A DNA stretch of 64,000 bases from DAOSCP01 sp035379625 (GTDB taxonomy: Bacteria; Bacteroidota; Ignavibacteria; Ignavibacteriales; DAOSCP01). The stretch is from positions 6,021 to 70,020 of the forward strand of contig DAOSVM010000012.1 of the NCBI GenBank assembly GCA_035379625.1. Reading direction: 5' to 3'. The notes beneath the pieces were generated by a model. The model ran no database searches. It worked only from the letters and a program-made list of their open reading frames with translations, and was not told where the DNA came from. Position numbers and translations under genes: made by a program. Shown in pieces: positions 54,907 to 63,702 of the stretch. The first letter of the stretch is position 1. Each line of letters begins with the position of its first letter.

Positions 54907-55568
54907 CAATAGATAAATCTTTACAGAAAAAAGCCTATATTTATTCAATTATAATACATTTATTAATATTTTTAATTGTGTTATTTCTTATACCAAAACC
55001 AAAATCTAAAACAATTGATATTCTTGAAATTCAAATAGGTGATAGATTTGGTGAAGGGCAGGGATTAGGTATGAAAGGAGAACCACTAAATGAAAAAATT
55101 GAACACCCCAAAACACAAGTTGAAAAAGAAAGTGCTGTAGAAGATAAAACAAAAAAAAATGTTGATGTACCTAAAACAAAAGCGCAATTTGATGAACCTA
55201 AAATTTCTCAAAAAAATAAAGTTGATAATTCTAAAGTAAAAAATGAATCAACAACGCAGAGCGCCAGCGAAACTTCTGGAAATCAAGGTTCTGGTTTTGA
55301 TATACAATGGGGCGGAAAAGGAAAGAGAAAAATATATAAATATATTATTCCTCAATATCCTGATGGCGTTCAGGTGGAGGCAAATGTAAAATTAAGATTT
55401 ACTATCTTACCAGATGGATCAGTTACAAGAATTACTCCTTTAGTTAAAACTCACCCAATTTTGGAGAGTGTTTCGATGAATGCTCTTTCCAAATGGAGAT
55501 TTGAGCCTCTTGATGATGGAGATTATGAACAAACAGTAACTATTATTTTCCCATTTCGTCTGAAATAA
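54903..55568 (+). CDS. tonB: TonB-family energy transducer
   Basis: A 221-residue protein: a TM helix (about 11-30: AYIYSIIIHLLIFLIVLFLI), a Lys/Glu-rich linker (about 45-140) and a TonB C-terminal domain (about 145-221) with VEANVKLRFTILPDGSVTRITPL, ESVSMNALSKWRFEPLDDG and TVTIIFPFRLK. The linker lacks a Pro-rich EPxxPKP repeat of E. coli TonB. It closes the six-gene envelope unit; a minus-strand gene overlaps its 3' end by 26 bases. Confidence 0.9.
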   Translation: MTIDKSLQKKAYIYSIIIHLLIFLIVLFLIPKPKSKTIDILEIQIGDRFGEGQGLGMKGEPLNEKIEHPKTQVEKESAVEDKTKKNVDVPKTKAQFDEPKISQKNKVDNSKVKNESTTQSASETSGNQGSGFDIQWGGKGKRKIYKYIIPQYPDGVQVEANVKLRFTILPDGSVTRITPLVKTHPILESVSMNALSKWRFEPLDDGDYEQTVTIIFPFRLK

Positions 55569-55866
55569 AATCTTGTCTATAATAGAACTTATAAAAATAA
55601 TATTCAGTAATCGTTAAAGATATTAGTGCAAAAGAAGCCCTATCGAAAATTATATTATATTTTTCATGTACGTATAATATTTTAATGCCTTCTTTAGGAA
55701 TTATAACATTAGCAATCATATTTGTTATACCACCGCCTACAGAAAAAAGTAAAATGATAAGTAAAATGTTTAAAAAAGCATTTTGCAAAGAATCATTTTG
55801 CCATTTTTTTATGAATATAATAAATAAAAAAATTACATGCGCAGTATAAATTAAAGCGAATAGCAT
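55543..55866 (-). CDS. Small membrane protein of unknown function
   Basis: A 107-residue protein with two or three hydrophobic helices (ALIYTAHVIFLFIIFI, FLNILLIILLFSVGGG, and ASFALISLTITEYYF). I do not recognise a family. It starts 2 bases after the stop of the 55869-56402 gene, so the two are one unit, and its last 26 bases overlap the tonB 3' end in convergent orientation. Confidence 0.65.
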   Translation of the reverse strand: MLFALIYTAHVIFLFIIFIKKWQNDSLQNAFLNILLIILLFSVGGGITNMIANVIIPKEGIKILYVHEKYNIIFDRASFALISLTITEYYFYKFYYRQDFISDEMGK

Positions 55867-55868
55867 TC

Positions 55869-56402
55869 TTAATCCTCGTTATTTAAGATATTTGGTAATA
55901 TTATATTGTTTATATAATACATAGAGAAAAAACTTCCAAGAAAACTGAATAATAAATTAATAAGTAAAAAATTAAACAAAGATAAGAAAACATAATTTAA
56001 TGAAAAACCGTAAGTTGTAATTTCGTTAGAGATTGCATACAAAAAATTTAATGCTTCTTTTATATAAGTTTGGTTAACAGATGGAATTTGATTAAAGACA
56101 TATTCAATTTCAGGTAATGTAGTAACAAGGTCATTATTTTTTGTAAAATAAGTGATAATGACATCAAAAAAGTTTGAAAATATTGCTGAGATAAATCCAG
56201 TTAAGATAGAAAGAGATAGAATTTTGTTATATTTAATTCTCTCTTTTATTTTATTACTTTTTATGTAAAAATAAAGAGTTATTATGGGGATATTAGGGAT
56301 TATTAAAAAATAAGAGAAATTTTTAATAAAAGGTATGTTTTGAGATATTGCAGAAATCCATGCTGCAACAATAATCGAATAGACAGTGTTTTTATTAAAC
56401 AT
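55869..56402 (-). CDS. Integral membrane protein of unknown function (DUF4199-like?)
   Basis: A 177-residue protein with four hydrophobic helices: near 20-45, 60-85, 115-130 and 140-165. The loop between helices 2 and 3 has NNDLVTTLPEIEYVFNQIPSV. The layout (four helices, central soluble loop) resembles small Bacteroidota DUF4199 proteins, but the match is only by eye and weak. It lies divergently from rpmB with 104 bases between. Confidence 0.6.
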   Translation of the reverse strand: MFNKNTVYSIIVAAWISAISQNIPFIKNFSYFLIIPNIPIITLYFYIKSNKIKERIKYNKILSLSILTGFISAIFSNFFDVIITYFTKNNDLVTTLPEIEYVFNQIPSVNQTYIKEALNFLYAISNEITTYGFSLNYVFLSLFNFLLINLLFSFLGSFFSMYYINNIILPNILNNED

Positions 56403-56440
56403 ATAAACCTAAAAAAATTATGTTTTAAAAATAAAAAAAA

Positions 56441-56471
56441 TTTGAAAAAAAAGAAAATATTACTATATTTA
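56441..56471 (+). promoter_or_regulatory. Promoter of rpmB
   Basis: TTTG (56441-56444), 19 bases, then TATATTTA (56464-56471), one mismatch to TAnnTTTG. It precedes the rpmB ATG by 35 bases and faces the divergent membrane-protein gene. Confidence 0.6.
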
Positions 56472-56506
56472 GTTTCTAAAATTATTAATTTTTATAAGAG
56501 GATAAA

Positions 56507-56698
56507 ATGGCAAGAGTTTGTGAAATTTGTGGTAAAAAACCTATTACAGGTAATAGCATAAGCCATGCTCACAATAAAACAAGAAGAAGATGGTTGCCTA
56601 ATTTACATACAGTAAAAGTTATTGTGAATGGTGAAAAAAAGACTATTAAAGTTTGTACAAAATGCTTAAAAGCAAATAAAGTTGTAAAAGCTATTTAA
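56507..56698 (+). CDS. rpmB: Ribosomal protein L28
   Basis: A 63-residue 50S protein. ARVCEICGKKPITGNSISHAHNKTRRRWLPN is the family signature and LHTVKVIVNGEKKTIKVCTKCLKAN completes it. The four Cys (two CxxC pairs) mark the zinc-binding C+ form. AGAGG lies 7-11 bases upstream. It is monocistronic, bounded by a promoter and a terminator. Confidence 0.97.
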   Translation: MARVCEICGKKPITGNSISHAHNKTRRRWLPNLHTVKVIVNGEKKTIKVCTKCLKANKVVKAI

Positions 56699-56702
56699 TT
56701 TT

Positions 56703-56726
56703 ATGGGCAGGCAACTGCCCATTTTT
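56703..56726 (+). terminator. Rho-independent terminator after rpmB
   Basis: ATGGGCAG (56703-56710), GNRA-type loop GCAA, CTGCCCAT (56715-56722) and a T run to 56726. Four bases after the stop. Confidence 0.92.
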
Positions 56727-56746
56727 CGAAATAATAAAAGTCTGCT

Positions 56747-57994
56747 ATGTTTAAGTCTCTTGTTATATCATACAATATACCTCCATACCATATCAATAGT
56801 GCAATCAGAGTATATAATTATTTAAGGAATTTTAATAAATATAACTGGGATGTAACTTTAGTAACATCTTTACCAGTTGGTATAGATACCAACGATTATT
56901 TAAATAATTCAGAACTCAAATTATCTAATTTTATTAATATTCCCTCTATACATAAAGATTTACTTAAACTACCAGATTATAAAATAAAATTAAGTAGATT
57001 TGTAAACGCTTTTTTTACAGTTCCAGACAAACAAAAAAGATGGTCAAAGAAAGCTGCTTTTGAGGCTGATAAATTATTACAAACAGAAAATTATGATGTG
57101 TTATTCTTAACACTACCCCCTTTTTCTATTTTAAAGGAATTTGTTTATCTCAAAAAGAAATACGATATTCCAATCATAGTTGATTATAGAGAATTATGGT
57201 TAGATAACTATAACGCTATTTATCCAACATTTATGCATAGAACAATGCATAAAAAAGCTGAGTATAATTCATTAAAACAAGTTGACAAAATTATAGTTCC
57301 AAATAGAAAAATTAAAGAGCATTTACTTTATCAATATCCATTTTTGACATTTGACGATATTGTCATTTTACATAATTCATTTTATGAAAAGGATTTTATT
57401 TATAATGTCCCACAAAAAAGTGATAAATTAATAATTTTACATCCTGGTAGTCTTTTACAAAATTTCGACTTAATGCCTTTCTTCAAAGCATTCAGTGAAT
57501 TGAAACTAAGAAATAAAGATTTTGCAAATAATGTAGAAATCAAATTTGTTAAACCATTAAAACAAGATGTAAAAAAGAAAATTTTTAATTTAAATATATT
57601 AGATAATATAAAGGAATTAGATATAAACTCGTTAAGTGAATTAAATCAAGAGATTACTAATAGTGATGTTATTCTTGTTAATTTACCTAGCAAAAATCAG
57701 AATATTGATTTACTAACTCCACCTATTATTTATCAAGTATTTGGTGCTAAGAAGCCAATTTTTGCTATAATTCCTGATGGTGCTTTAGAACAAGATTTAA
57801 GAAAATATGATGCGAGTTATATTTCTAATCCAAATGATAATATTACTATACAACAGCAATTATTAGATCTGTATAATGATTATCGAAATAGAAGATTGCC
57901 AAAACCTAATTTTGATTTTGTTAGCCAGCATAATTCGGCTGCTATTACTGAAGAATTAACTAAAATATTTCAATTTTACTTGCCTGCATATTAA
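56747..57994 (+). CDS. GT4-type glycosyltransferase (GT-B fold)
   Basis: A 415-residue glycosyltransferase. The N-terminal acceptor half has FKSLVISYNIPPYHINSAIRVYNYLRNFNKYNWDVTLVTSLP and IIVDYRELWLDNY; the C-terminal donor half has IILHPGSLLQNFDLMPFFKAFSEL. The usual donor motif EGFGLPxxE is replaced by DLLTPPIIYQVFGAKKPIFAII, close to GT4 proteins of cell-surface glycan clusters. Its 3' end overlaps the convergent GT2 gene by 35 bases. Confidence 0.82.
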   Translation: MFKSLVISYNIPPYHINSAIRVYNYLRNFNKYNWDVTLVTSLPVGIDTNDYLNNSELKLSNFINIPSIHKDLLKLPDYKIKLSRFVNAFFTVPDKQKRWSKKAAFEADKLLQTENYDVLFLTLPPFSILKEFVYLKKKYDIPIIVDYRELWLDNYNAIYPTFMHRTMHKKAEYNSLKQVDKIIVPNRKIKEHLLYQYPFLTFDDIVILHNSFYEKDFIYNVPQKSDKLIILHPGSLLQNFDLMPFFKAFSELKLRNKDFANNVEIKFVKPLKQDVKKKIFNLNILDNIKELDINSLSELNQEITNSDVILVNLPSKNQNIDLLTPPIIYQVFGAKKPIFAIIPDGALEQDLRKYDASYISNPNDNITIQQQLLDLYNDYRNRRLPKPNFDFVSQHNSAAITEELTKIFQFYLPAY

Positions 57995-58904
57995 TTTTAT
58001 CAAAATAACCACGAATAATTTCTTCCCATACCAAATAATGTAGAATGTAGTATTTAATTTTATACCATCCATTAGAATTATTTGTGAGATAATATTTTAA
58101 AATTATAGACAATATATTATTAAATTTTAAGAATAATTTTGTTAAGTTTTTATTTCTATAAAGAATTCTTTTTGTCTTAAAAAAATTATATTTTGGATAG
58201 AGTTCAACTAAAAGATGTAAGTTCGTATAACCAAAATTGTACATTTGAGTGATGAATTTTTTGATTGATTTTTCCATTATCGAATAAGTTAAAGAATTGT
58301 GATTATTAATGATTTTAAATTTGTGCTTTTCCGTTAATCTGACCGCAAATTCAGTATCTTCTCCACCATATGACTGGTCAAATATTTCATTAAATCCTTG
58401 TGTCTCAATAAAATTATTAGAGTGCATAGCAAAATTTTGAGTAGTGAAATATTGCGGTGGTAGATTTTCTAAATGATTCAGGTTGTTTTTCCCGCGTCTA
58501 TTTAAGTAATATGCAATTAGATTAGTTTTTTCATTGATATAAAATACCGAGCCTGATGAAATACAATTTTTATTAGATTCTAATAATTTTATATGATTTT
58601 CAACCAAGTCTTCTTTTGCAAAAGTATCAGAATCGAGAAAAATAATATAAGTTGAATTAATATGATTTATAATTAGGTTTCTGGTAGTAGCTCTGCCGTG
58701 ATTATTTTTGTCAGGATGTTCAAATATTTTTATTTCAAATGAGTATTGCGATTGTTTTAAATATTCTAAAGTGCCATCTGTTGAACCATCAATACAAATA
58801 TAAACATTAAAATCTTTTATGGTTTGTTTGGATAGACTTTCAAGACACTTTTTTAATTCTTCTAAATTATTATAAGTTGGAATGACTATAGTTATTTTAG
58901 GCAT
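57960..58904 (-). CDS. Family 2 glycosyltransferase
   Basis: A 314-residue GT-A enzyme: KITIVIPTYNNLEELKKCLESLSKQTI, VYICIDGSTDGTLEYLKQ, IIFLDSDTFAKEDLVENHI (DxD), and SYGGEDTEFAVRL (ED acceptor motif). The C-terminal 80 residues are basic and aromatic and may attach to the membrane. It overlaps the flippase gene by 8 bases. Part of the surface-glycan group with the flippase and GT1. Confidence 0.88.
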   Translation of the reverse strand: MPKITIVIPTYNNLEELKKCLESLSKQTIKDFNVYICIDGSTDGTLEYLKQSQYSFEIKIFEHPDKNNHGRATTRNLIINHINSTYIIFLDSDTFAKEDLVENHIKLLESNKNCISSGSVFYINEKTNLIAYYLNRRGKNNLNHLENLPPQYFTTQNFAMHSNNFIETQGFNEIFDQSYGGEDTEFAVRLTEKHKFKIINNHNSLTYSIMEKSIKKFITQMYNFGYTNLHLLVELYPKYNFFKTKRILYRNKNLTKLFLKFNNILSIILKYYLTNNSNGWYKIKYYILHYLVWEEIIRGYFDKINMQASKIEIF

Positions 58905-60264
58905 ATTTACTTCTTTTTATTATTAAATAAAGTAAAGTATTTAATGTAATAAAAATAAAAATGTTTATTAAAAGGTTATTGAAAAGATATAAAATTACAA
59001 AAGATGTAAAAAATAGAGCAACTAATATGGATAATTTATTAAAATCAATATTAAAGTTTAAAGCTTTATGAACAACATAGTAAAGATAGAGAGAGATTAA
59101 AAAGTAGCTAAAAAGCGTTGCTATCGCTGCTCCTAATATGCCATAGATGGGAATTAATAAAATATTTAATAAAATATTTGATAAAAATCCGATTATGTCA
59201 CTAATTAATATTATAGATGGTTTTTCTACTGAATATGGATAAAAGTAAAAAAAGTTAATTATTCCATAAAATGAGTAACTTAAATTTAAAATAAGATAAA
59301 TGATAGATTTAGTGTTGTATTCATTGTTGAAAATATGAAGCTGAAAAAATAAGTCAGTTAACACAAATATTGAACAAGCTAGCGAAATAAAAATAAAGGT
59401 TATTTTATAAAAATTATTTTCTAAAATTTTGTTATTGTTACCTTGTTTTAATGATACAGAAAGAAAAGCTGGTAAAAAAGAATGAGAGACAATTTTTATC
59501 AAGCTTGCAAATTTATAAGCAAAACTATAAATGCCTATTTCCGTTTTTGTAGAGAATAAATTTAAAATATATCGATCGCTAATATCAATTCCGAGTGTTA
59601 AAAGATTTGTAAATAATATGGGAATAGATAAAATTAAAAAATTTTTATATTCATTAAAATTAAAATCAATTTTTATTTTAAAACCGATTTGTTTGTGAAG
59701 GTATATTATTATTAATAAATTAGATAAAATTTGTGTTATGAAAAATGATATAATATTAAGTTTAAAGATCAAAATAAATATTGGTAAAATGATAAGTTGA
59801 GTAATAAAATTCAATAAACTTATTATATAAAGAAATTTATCATTATTTTGAATTTTTAATATTAAGCTTCCAAAGTTTGCAATGGTTTCTAAAACGTATC
59901 CTAAAAGTGATAAAATTATTAAAGTTATGAGATTAAAATTTCCAAATAAGAAATAAGATAAAAAAGGCGAAAAAATTGAAAAAATAAAAAAAGCAATCAA
60001 TGAATTTAAGATTAGGAATGAAAAAGATAAATCTATGTATTTGTAATTTGTGGAATTTAAGTATTTTGTTTGAAAATAAAAATGTGTACCTAATTCAGAA
60101 AATACGGTTACAATGATTGTGTAAGAGATTATAAGAGAATAAATGCCAAATTCTTCAGCAGATATGAAATATGAAATAAATGGTAGAATAATAAAATTAG
60201 CTAGTTTGGAGATAATATTGGCTACTGTATAATTAAAAGTAAATTTAAAAACAGATTTAATCAA
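58897..60264 (-). CDS. Oligosaccharide/lipid flippase (MOP superfamily, Wzx-like)
   Basis: A 455-residue polytopic protein with about twelve to fourteen helices. The N-terminus (FKFTFNYTVANIISKLANFIILPFISYFISAEEFGIYSLI) is the typical polysaccharide-biosynthesis opening and SDRYILNLFSTKTEIGIYSFAYKFASLI is the second MOP block. It probably moves undecaprenyl-linked glycan across the inner membrane. The start is TTG (60264), coming right after the TGA of the GT1 gene, so coupling is expected. Confidence 0.88.
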   Translation of the reverse strand: MIKSVFKFTFNYTVANIISKLANFIILPFISYFISAEEFGIYSLIISYTIIVTVFSELGTHFYFQTKYLNSTNYKYIDLSFSFLILNSLIAFFIFSIFSPFLSYFLFGNFNLITLIILSLLGYVLETIANFGSLILKIQNNDKFLYIISLLNFITQLIILPIFILIFKLNIISFFITQILSNLLIIIYLHKQIGFKIKIDFNFNEYKNFLILSIPILFTNLLTLGIDISDRYILNLFSTKTEIGIYSFAYKFASLIKIVSHSFLPAFLSVSLKQGNNNKILENNFYKITFIFISLACSIFVLTDLFFQLHIFNNEYNTKSIIYLILNLSYSFYGIINFFYFYPYSVEKPSIILISDIIGFLSNILLNILLIPIYGILGAAIATLFSYFLISLYLYYVVHKALNFNIDFNKLSILVALFFTSFVILYLFNNLLINIFIFITLNTLLYLIIKRSKYA

Positions 60265-61344
60265 TCAAATGATACCCTTTTGTTTATATAATTCTTTGAG
60301 TTTATCATTAACATTTTTGAAACCATGGTATTTTTCAACCCATTCCATACCTTTCATACCAATTTCATATCTTAAATCTGGAGAATCAATAAGTTTAATA
60401 AGAACATCATAGAGTTCTTGTGCGTTATTAGCAACAACAAAAGGATTTTCTGGAAGCCAATTCCTGTATTCGTCAGTCATGTTTGTAATAGTAGGTATGC
60501 CCATAGCCAAAGTTTCTAGCCCAGCCTTTCCGTATCCTGTACCAGCACCGTAAGAACCACCGACTTGATCAATACATATATCAGCGTGTTGTTTTATTCT
60601 TAAAAGTTCAGCGTGTGGAACATTCTCGAGAAGTTTGAAATCAATTTTTCTAATATCTTTGATTTTATCAATAACACTTAAAATTAAATCGGTTCCTTTA
60701 TATTTTCTATTGGTAGGGGAATGAACTATAACTACTTTCTCATTATTTTTTATTTGGAAATTAGGTAATTGGCTTGTATCAAATGGATAGAAAAAGTAAA
60801 TTAAGTCATCTTTAAGTTTAAGATGGTCATATTCAGATGTTATGTTTAAATCTGAAATTTCATCTAATTCTTTGAATATCCCACGGATACGTAAATCTAC
60901 GCCATCGTAGCAGCAGACGATTTTTTTCCCTTCTTTTTTCCATTTTTTAGCTTGAGAGCAATCTCTATAAAAATCCATTCCAGTATCATAGTGTATAATA
61001 TCAAATTCATTTAATTTATATTCTTTGATAACTTCTTCAAAAATTGGTTTTCTTTTCCAATCTCTGAATTCAAAATAAATTTTTTCCAAAAAATTTTTAG
61101 GTTTAAAATATTTCAATGTTTTTTGGTCAGAATTTTCTACTTCTATAACTTTTTTCAATCGCCAATAATTAGCAAATTTATTTTGAGGTAGTGGAATATT
61201 TAAGCAAATATCTTCAGGATAATTAAATTTAGTTTTGTGGAAAGTTATTAATCTTGAAAAATCACCAGATTGATTATGCATTTTATAATAATCGTAATAA
61301 ACACCAGCGTGATTTTGAGGAGCGATATGTAAAATTTTTAGCAT
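60265..61344 (-). CDS. GT1/GT4-type glycosyltransferase
   Basis: A 359-residue GT-B enzyme. KILHIAPQNHAGVYYDYYKMH is the N-terminal domain start. The donor half has VVIVHSPTNRKYKGTDLILSVIDKI, ADICIDQVGGSYGAGTGYGKAGLETLAMGIPTITN (a variant of the ExFGxxxxE motif), and NPFVVANNAQELYDVLIKLIDSPDLRYEIGMKGMEWVEKYH. It touches the stop of the upstream thioredoxin-like gene (TAATG). Donor and acceptor are unknown. Confidence 0.85.
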   Translation of the reverse strand: MLKILHIAPQNHAGVYYDYYKMHNQSGDFSRLITFHKTKFNYPEDICLNIPLPQNKFANYWRLKKVIEVENSDQKTLKYFKPKNFLEKIYFEFRDWKRKPIFEEVIKEYKLNEFDIIHYDTGMDFYRDCSQAKKWKKEGKKIVCCYDGVDLRIRGIFKELDEISDLNITSEYDHLKLKDDLIYFFYPFDTSQLPNFQIKNNEKVVIVHSPTNRKYKGTDLILSVIDKIKDIRKIDFKLLENVPHAELLRIKQHADICIDQVGGSYGAGTGYGKAGLETLAMGIPTITNMTDEYRNWLPENPFVVANNAQELYDVLIKLIDSPDLRYEIGMKGMEWVEKYHGFKNVNDKLKELYKQKGII

Positions 61345-61790
61345 TATTGTGAGCCTTTAGAAAATTTTTTAAGAAATGTTAGAAATTTTTCTTTATCATA
61401 TCCGCCATCACTTTCTAATTCGCCAGTATTTTGTGAATGGATTAATTTTTTATTTTTATCTAAAATAAAAATATGTGGATAGCCATCAATTTTTGGGAAA
61501 TTTGAAAGGAATTCGGTGTTTTTGTTTTGTTTACTATAATGGATTTTTAAAACTACATAATTGGATATTGCATTTTTAATTTCATTATCTTCTTCTATTA
61601 ATTTAGCAATTCTTCTACACCAAGGGCACCAGTCGCCGCCAACAATCATTAGAATATTTTTATTATCCTTTTTTGCTTGAATTGCTGCTTTATTAAGTTG
61701 TTTGAAAGGATTTAATGTTGGATCATAGATAAGTTTATTTTGTGAAAATAATATAACAAAAAAACTTAGAAAAATTATAATCTTTTTCAT
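61344..61790 (-). CDS. Exported thioredoxin-fold protein
   Basis: A 148-residue protein with a signal peptide (MKKIIIFLSFFVILFSQ). The active site is GDWCPWCRRIAKL (about residues 51-63), a CPWC disulfide motif; the cis-Pro is in IDGYPHIFIL. It likely reduces or isomerises periplasmic disulfides. Divergent from the second thioredoxin-like gene at 61910 with 119 bases between them. Confidence 0.88.
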   Translation of the reverse strand: MKKIIIFLSFFVILFSQNKLIYDPTLNPFKQLNKAAIQAKKDNKNILMIVGGDWCPWCRRIAKLIEEDNEIKNAISNYVVLKIHYSKQNKNTEFLSNFPKIDGYPHIFILDKNKKLIHSQNTGELESDGGYDKEKFLTFLKKFSKGSQ

Positions 61791-61909
61791 ATATAATTCC
61801 TTTTAATTAAAAGTAAAATTTACGTATTTTAAGTATAAAATTCAATATTTATTAATTTTAATGGTAATTTTTATTTGTAAAATTATTAACTTAACAAAAA
61901 GAGGGAAAA

Positions 61910-63076
61910 ATGAAAAAGCTTCTATTAGTTTTATTTGCGATTAGTCTATTTTTATTTGCTCAGAATAATCCAATTAAATTTTATCATGAAAATTGGGGAG
62001 AAGTTTTAAAAGTAGCCAAAGAGCAGAATAAGATGATATTTTTAGATGCTTATGCATCTTGGTGTGGTCCATGTAAATATATGTCTAATGTAATTTTTAC
62101 AAATGATACTGTAGGGAATTTTTATAACAATAATTTTATAAATGCTAAATTTGATATGGAAAAAGGGGAAGGGCTTGAACTTGCAAAAAAATATGAAGTT
62201 AGAGTTTATCCTACACTTTTATATTTAAATCCTGATGGTGAAATAATTCATCGTATTGCTGGTTCAATGAATGTTAGTGATTTTGTAGAAGAAGGTAAAA
62301 TTGCTTTAAATGGTAAAAATTTAAAATATTATCAAAATGAATTTGCTAATGGGAGAAAAGATGAAGTTTTTATAAAGGAATATATTTCATTGTTACAAAA
62401 AGCTTATTTAGATGCAAAAGATGTTTTGGATGTTTATTTTTCAAATTTAAAAGATGAAGATAGAACTAAAAGTGATAATTTAAATTTAATTTTTGAAAAT
62501 GTTGATGATATAACTAGTGATTTATTTAAATTATTAATTTCTAACCTTGATAAATTAAATAAGCCAGAAAATGAAATTGTTGATGGTTTAAAATATAAGT
62601 TTAGAATGGATTTAATAACGATGATGAGAAAAAATTCTAATGCTAATTATACATATGATATGTGGTTAGAAAGAACTAAAGATCTTAATTTCAAATTGAA
62701 AGATGAATTATTAGCATATAACAAAATTATGTATTTCCAAAGGTTAAAGGATTGGAAGAATTATTTAAATGCTTGTGAAATTTATCTAACCAAGTATCAA
62801 AATTCAAATGCTAAAGCAATAAATGAAATTTGTTGGAATACTTACAGAATGTTACCAAAAGATAATGAAGCATTAAATTTTACTGAAAAATGGATTAAAA
62901 AGGCTTTAGAATTAGAAAGAGATGAAGAAATATTGGATACCTATGCTAATATTCTTTTTGCAAAAGGGGATAAAAATAATGCTATTAAAATTGAAGAAGA
63001 AGCTATTGAATTGGCAAAAAAGAAAAATAAAGATATTGAGAATTACATTAAAACTTTAGAGAAATTTAAAAAATAA
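61910..63076 (+). CDS. Exported thioredoxin-domain protein with helical C-terminal half
   Basis: A 388-residue protein: signal peptide (MKKLLLVLFAISLFLFAQ), a thioredoxin domain (about 20-130) with FLDAYASWCGPCKYMSN (CGPC) and VRVYPTLLYL (cis-Pro), then a long helical region (about 135-388) ending in TPR-like repeats (NEICWNTYRMLPKDNEALNFTEKWIKKALELERDEEILDTYANILFAKGDKNNAIKI). This fits the Bacteroidota DUF255-like or thioredoxin-TPR class. An AGAGGG site lies 7-12 bases before the ATG. Confidence 0.85.
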   Translation: MKKLLLVLFAISLFLFAQNNPIKFYHENWGEVLKVAKEQNKMIFLDAYASWCGPCKYMSNVIFTNDTVGNFYNNNFINAKFDMEKGEGLELAKKYEVRVYPTLLYLNPDGEIIHRIAGSMNVSDFVEEGKIALNGKNLKYYQNEFANGRKDEVFIKEYISLLQKAYLDAKDVLDVYFSNLKDEDRTKSDNLNLIFENVDDITSDLFKLLISNLDKLNKPENEIVDGLKYKFRMDLITMMRKNSNANYTYDMWLERTKDLNFKLKDELLAYNKIMYFQRLKDWKNYLNACEIYLTKYQNSNAKAINEICWNTYRMLPKDNEALNFTEKWIKKALELERDEEILDTYANILFAKGDKNNAIKIEEEAIELAKKKNKDIENYIKTLEKFKK

Positions 63077-63109
63077 TTGTAATATTATTCTCAAAATTTT
63101 TTAAATTTG

Positions 63110-63117
63110 TAGTTTTG
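63110..63117 (+). promoter_or_regulatory. Promoter -7 box of the metallopeptidase-like gene
   Basis: TAGTTTTG, an exact TAnnTTTG box, 19 bases before the ATG at 63137. No good TTTG lies at the expected distance upstream, so only this box is recorded. Confidence 0.5.
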
Positions 63118-63136
63118 TAAACAATATGGATAGAAA

Positions 63137-63619
63137 ATGTTGCCAGTTAAGCCAACTCAAAAAGTAGTTGAAATTGTATTGCAAGAGTCAGATATTTTGA
63201 AAGAGTTTGCCCATGATATAATAGATAAAGAAATGTTAGATTTAAAAGGGGCAAGAGTAAAATATTTAATGGCATATCCTCATATTTCTAAAAAGTGTGC
63301 TGGTAAATGTATAAAATCGACAAAAGAGTTAAAATATTATTCGGAAGCAGATTACATTATTGAAATTTCGAATGATTTATGGTCTGTTTTGGATGAAAAT
63401 ATGAAATATGTCCTTATGCTAAATCAATTACTAAAAATTTGTCCAACCGTTAATGAAAAAACTGGTAGTATAAATTACAAAGTAATTGATCATGATTTTA
63501 AGGGATTTGCAAAAATCATCAAGAAATATGGTGGTATGGATTGGTATTATAGAATGAGAGAGATTAATGCTTCTTTGTATGATTTAAGTCCATCTGAGGC
63601 TGAAGGGTTTAGTTTATAA
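63137..63619 (+). CDS. Putative metallopeptidase-like protein with lost HExxH
   Basis: A 160-residue protein that resembles the putative phage metallopeptidase family (PF18894) in its overall plan: a hydrophobic strand (YLMAYP), Cys-bearing KKCAGKCIKSTKELKYY, DYIIEISNDLWSVLDENMKYVLMLNQLLKI, and a later INYKVIDHDFKGFAKIIKKYGG. In the family the helix after the Trp segment reads as a zinc HELxH; here it is MLNQLLK, with both His and Glu lost. The HDF..F..IIKKYG motif is kept. It would be inactive as a metalloenzyme and may have another role. The family call is by eye. Confidence 0.55.
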   Translation: MLPVKPTQKVVEIVLQESDILKEFAHDIIDKEMLDLKGARVKYLMAYPHISKKCAGKCIKSTKELKYYSEADYIIEISNDLWSVLDENMKYVLMLNQLLKICPTVNEKTGSINYKVIDHDFKGFAKIIKKYGGMDWYYRMREINASLYDLSPSEAEGFSL

Positions 63620-63702
63620 TTCGATATTGAAGTTAAAAGTGTAAAATTAAAGCAGGTTAACACAGGTTAGCTTACTTTTGAAATAAAATAATATTTTTCA
63701 TT

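Noticed and set aside
56340..56561. 73-codon plus-strand frame overlapping the rpmB promoter
   Set aside because: It covers the promoter and rpmB in another frame, is Lys/Ile/Leu-rich by composition and has no family match.
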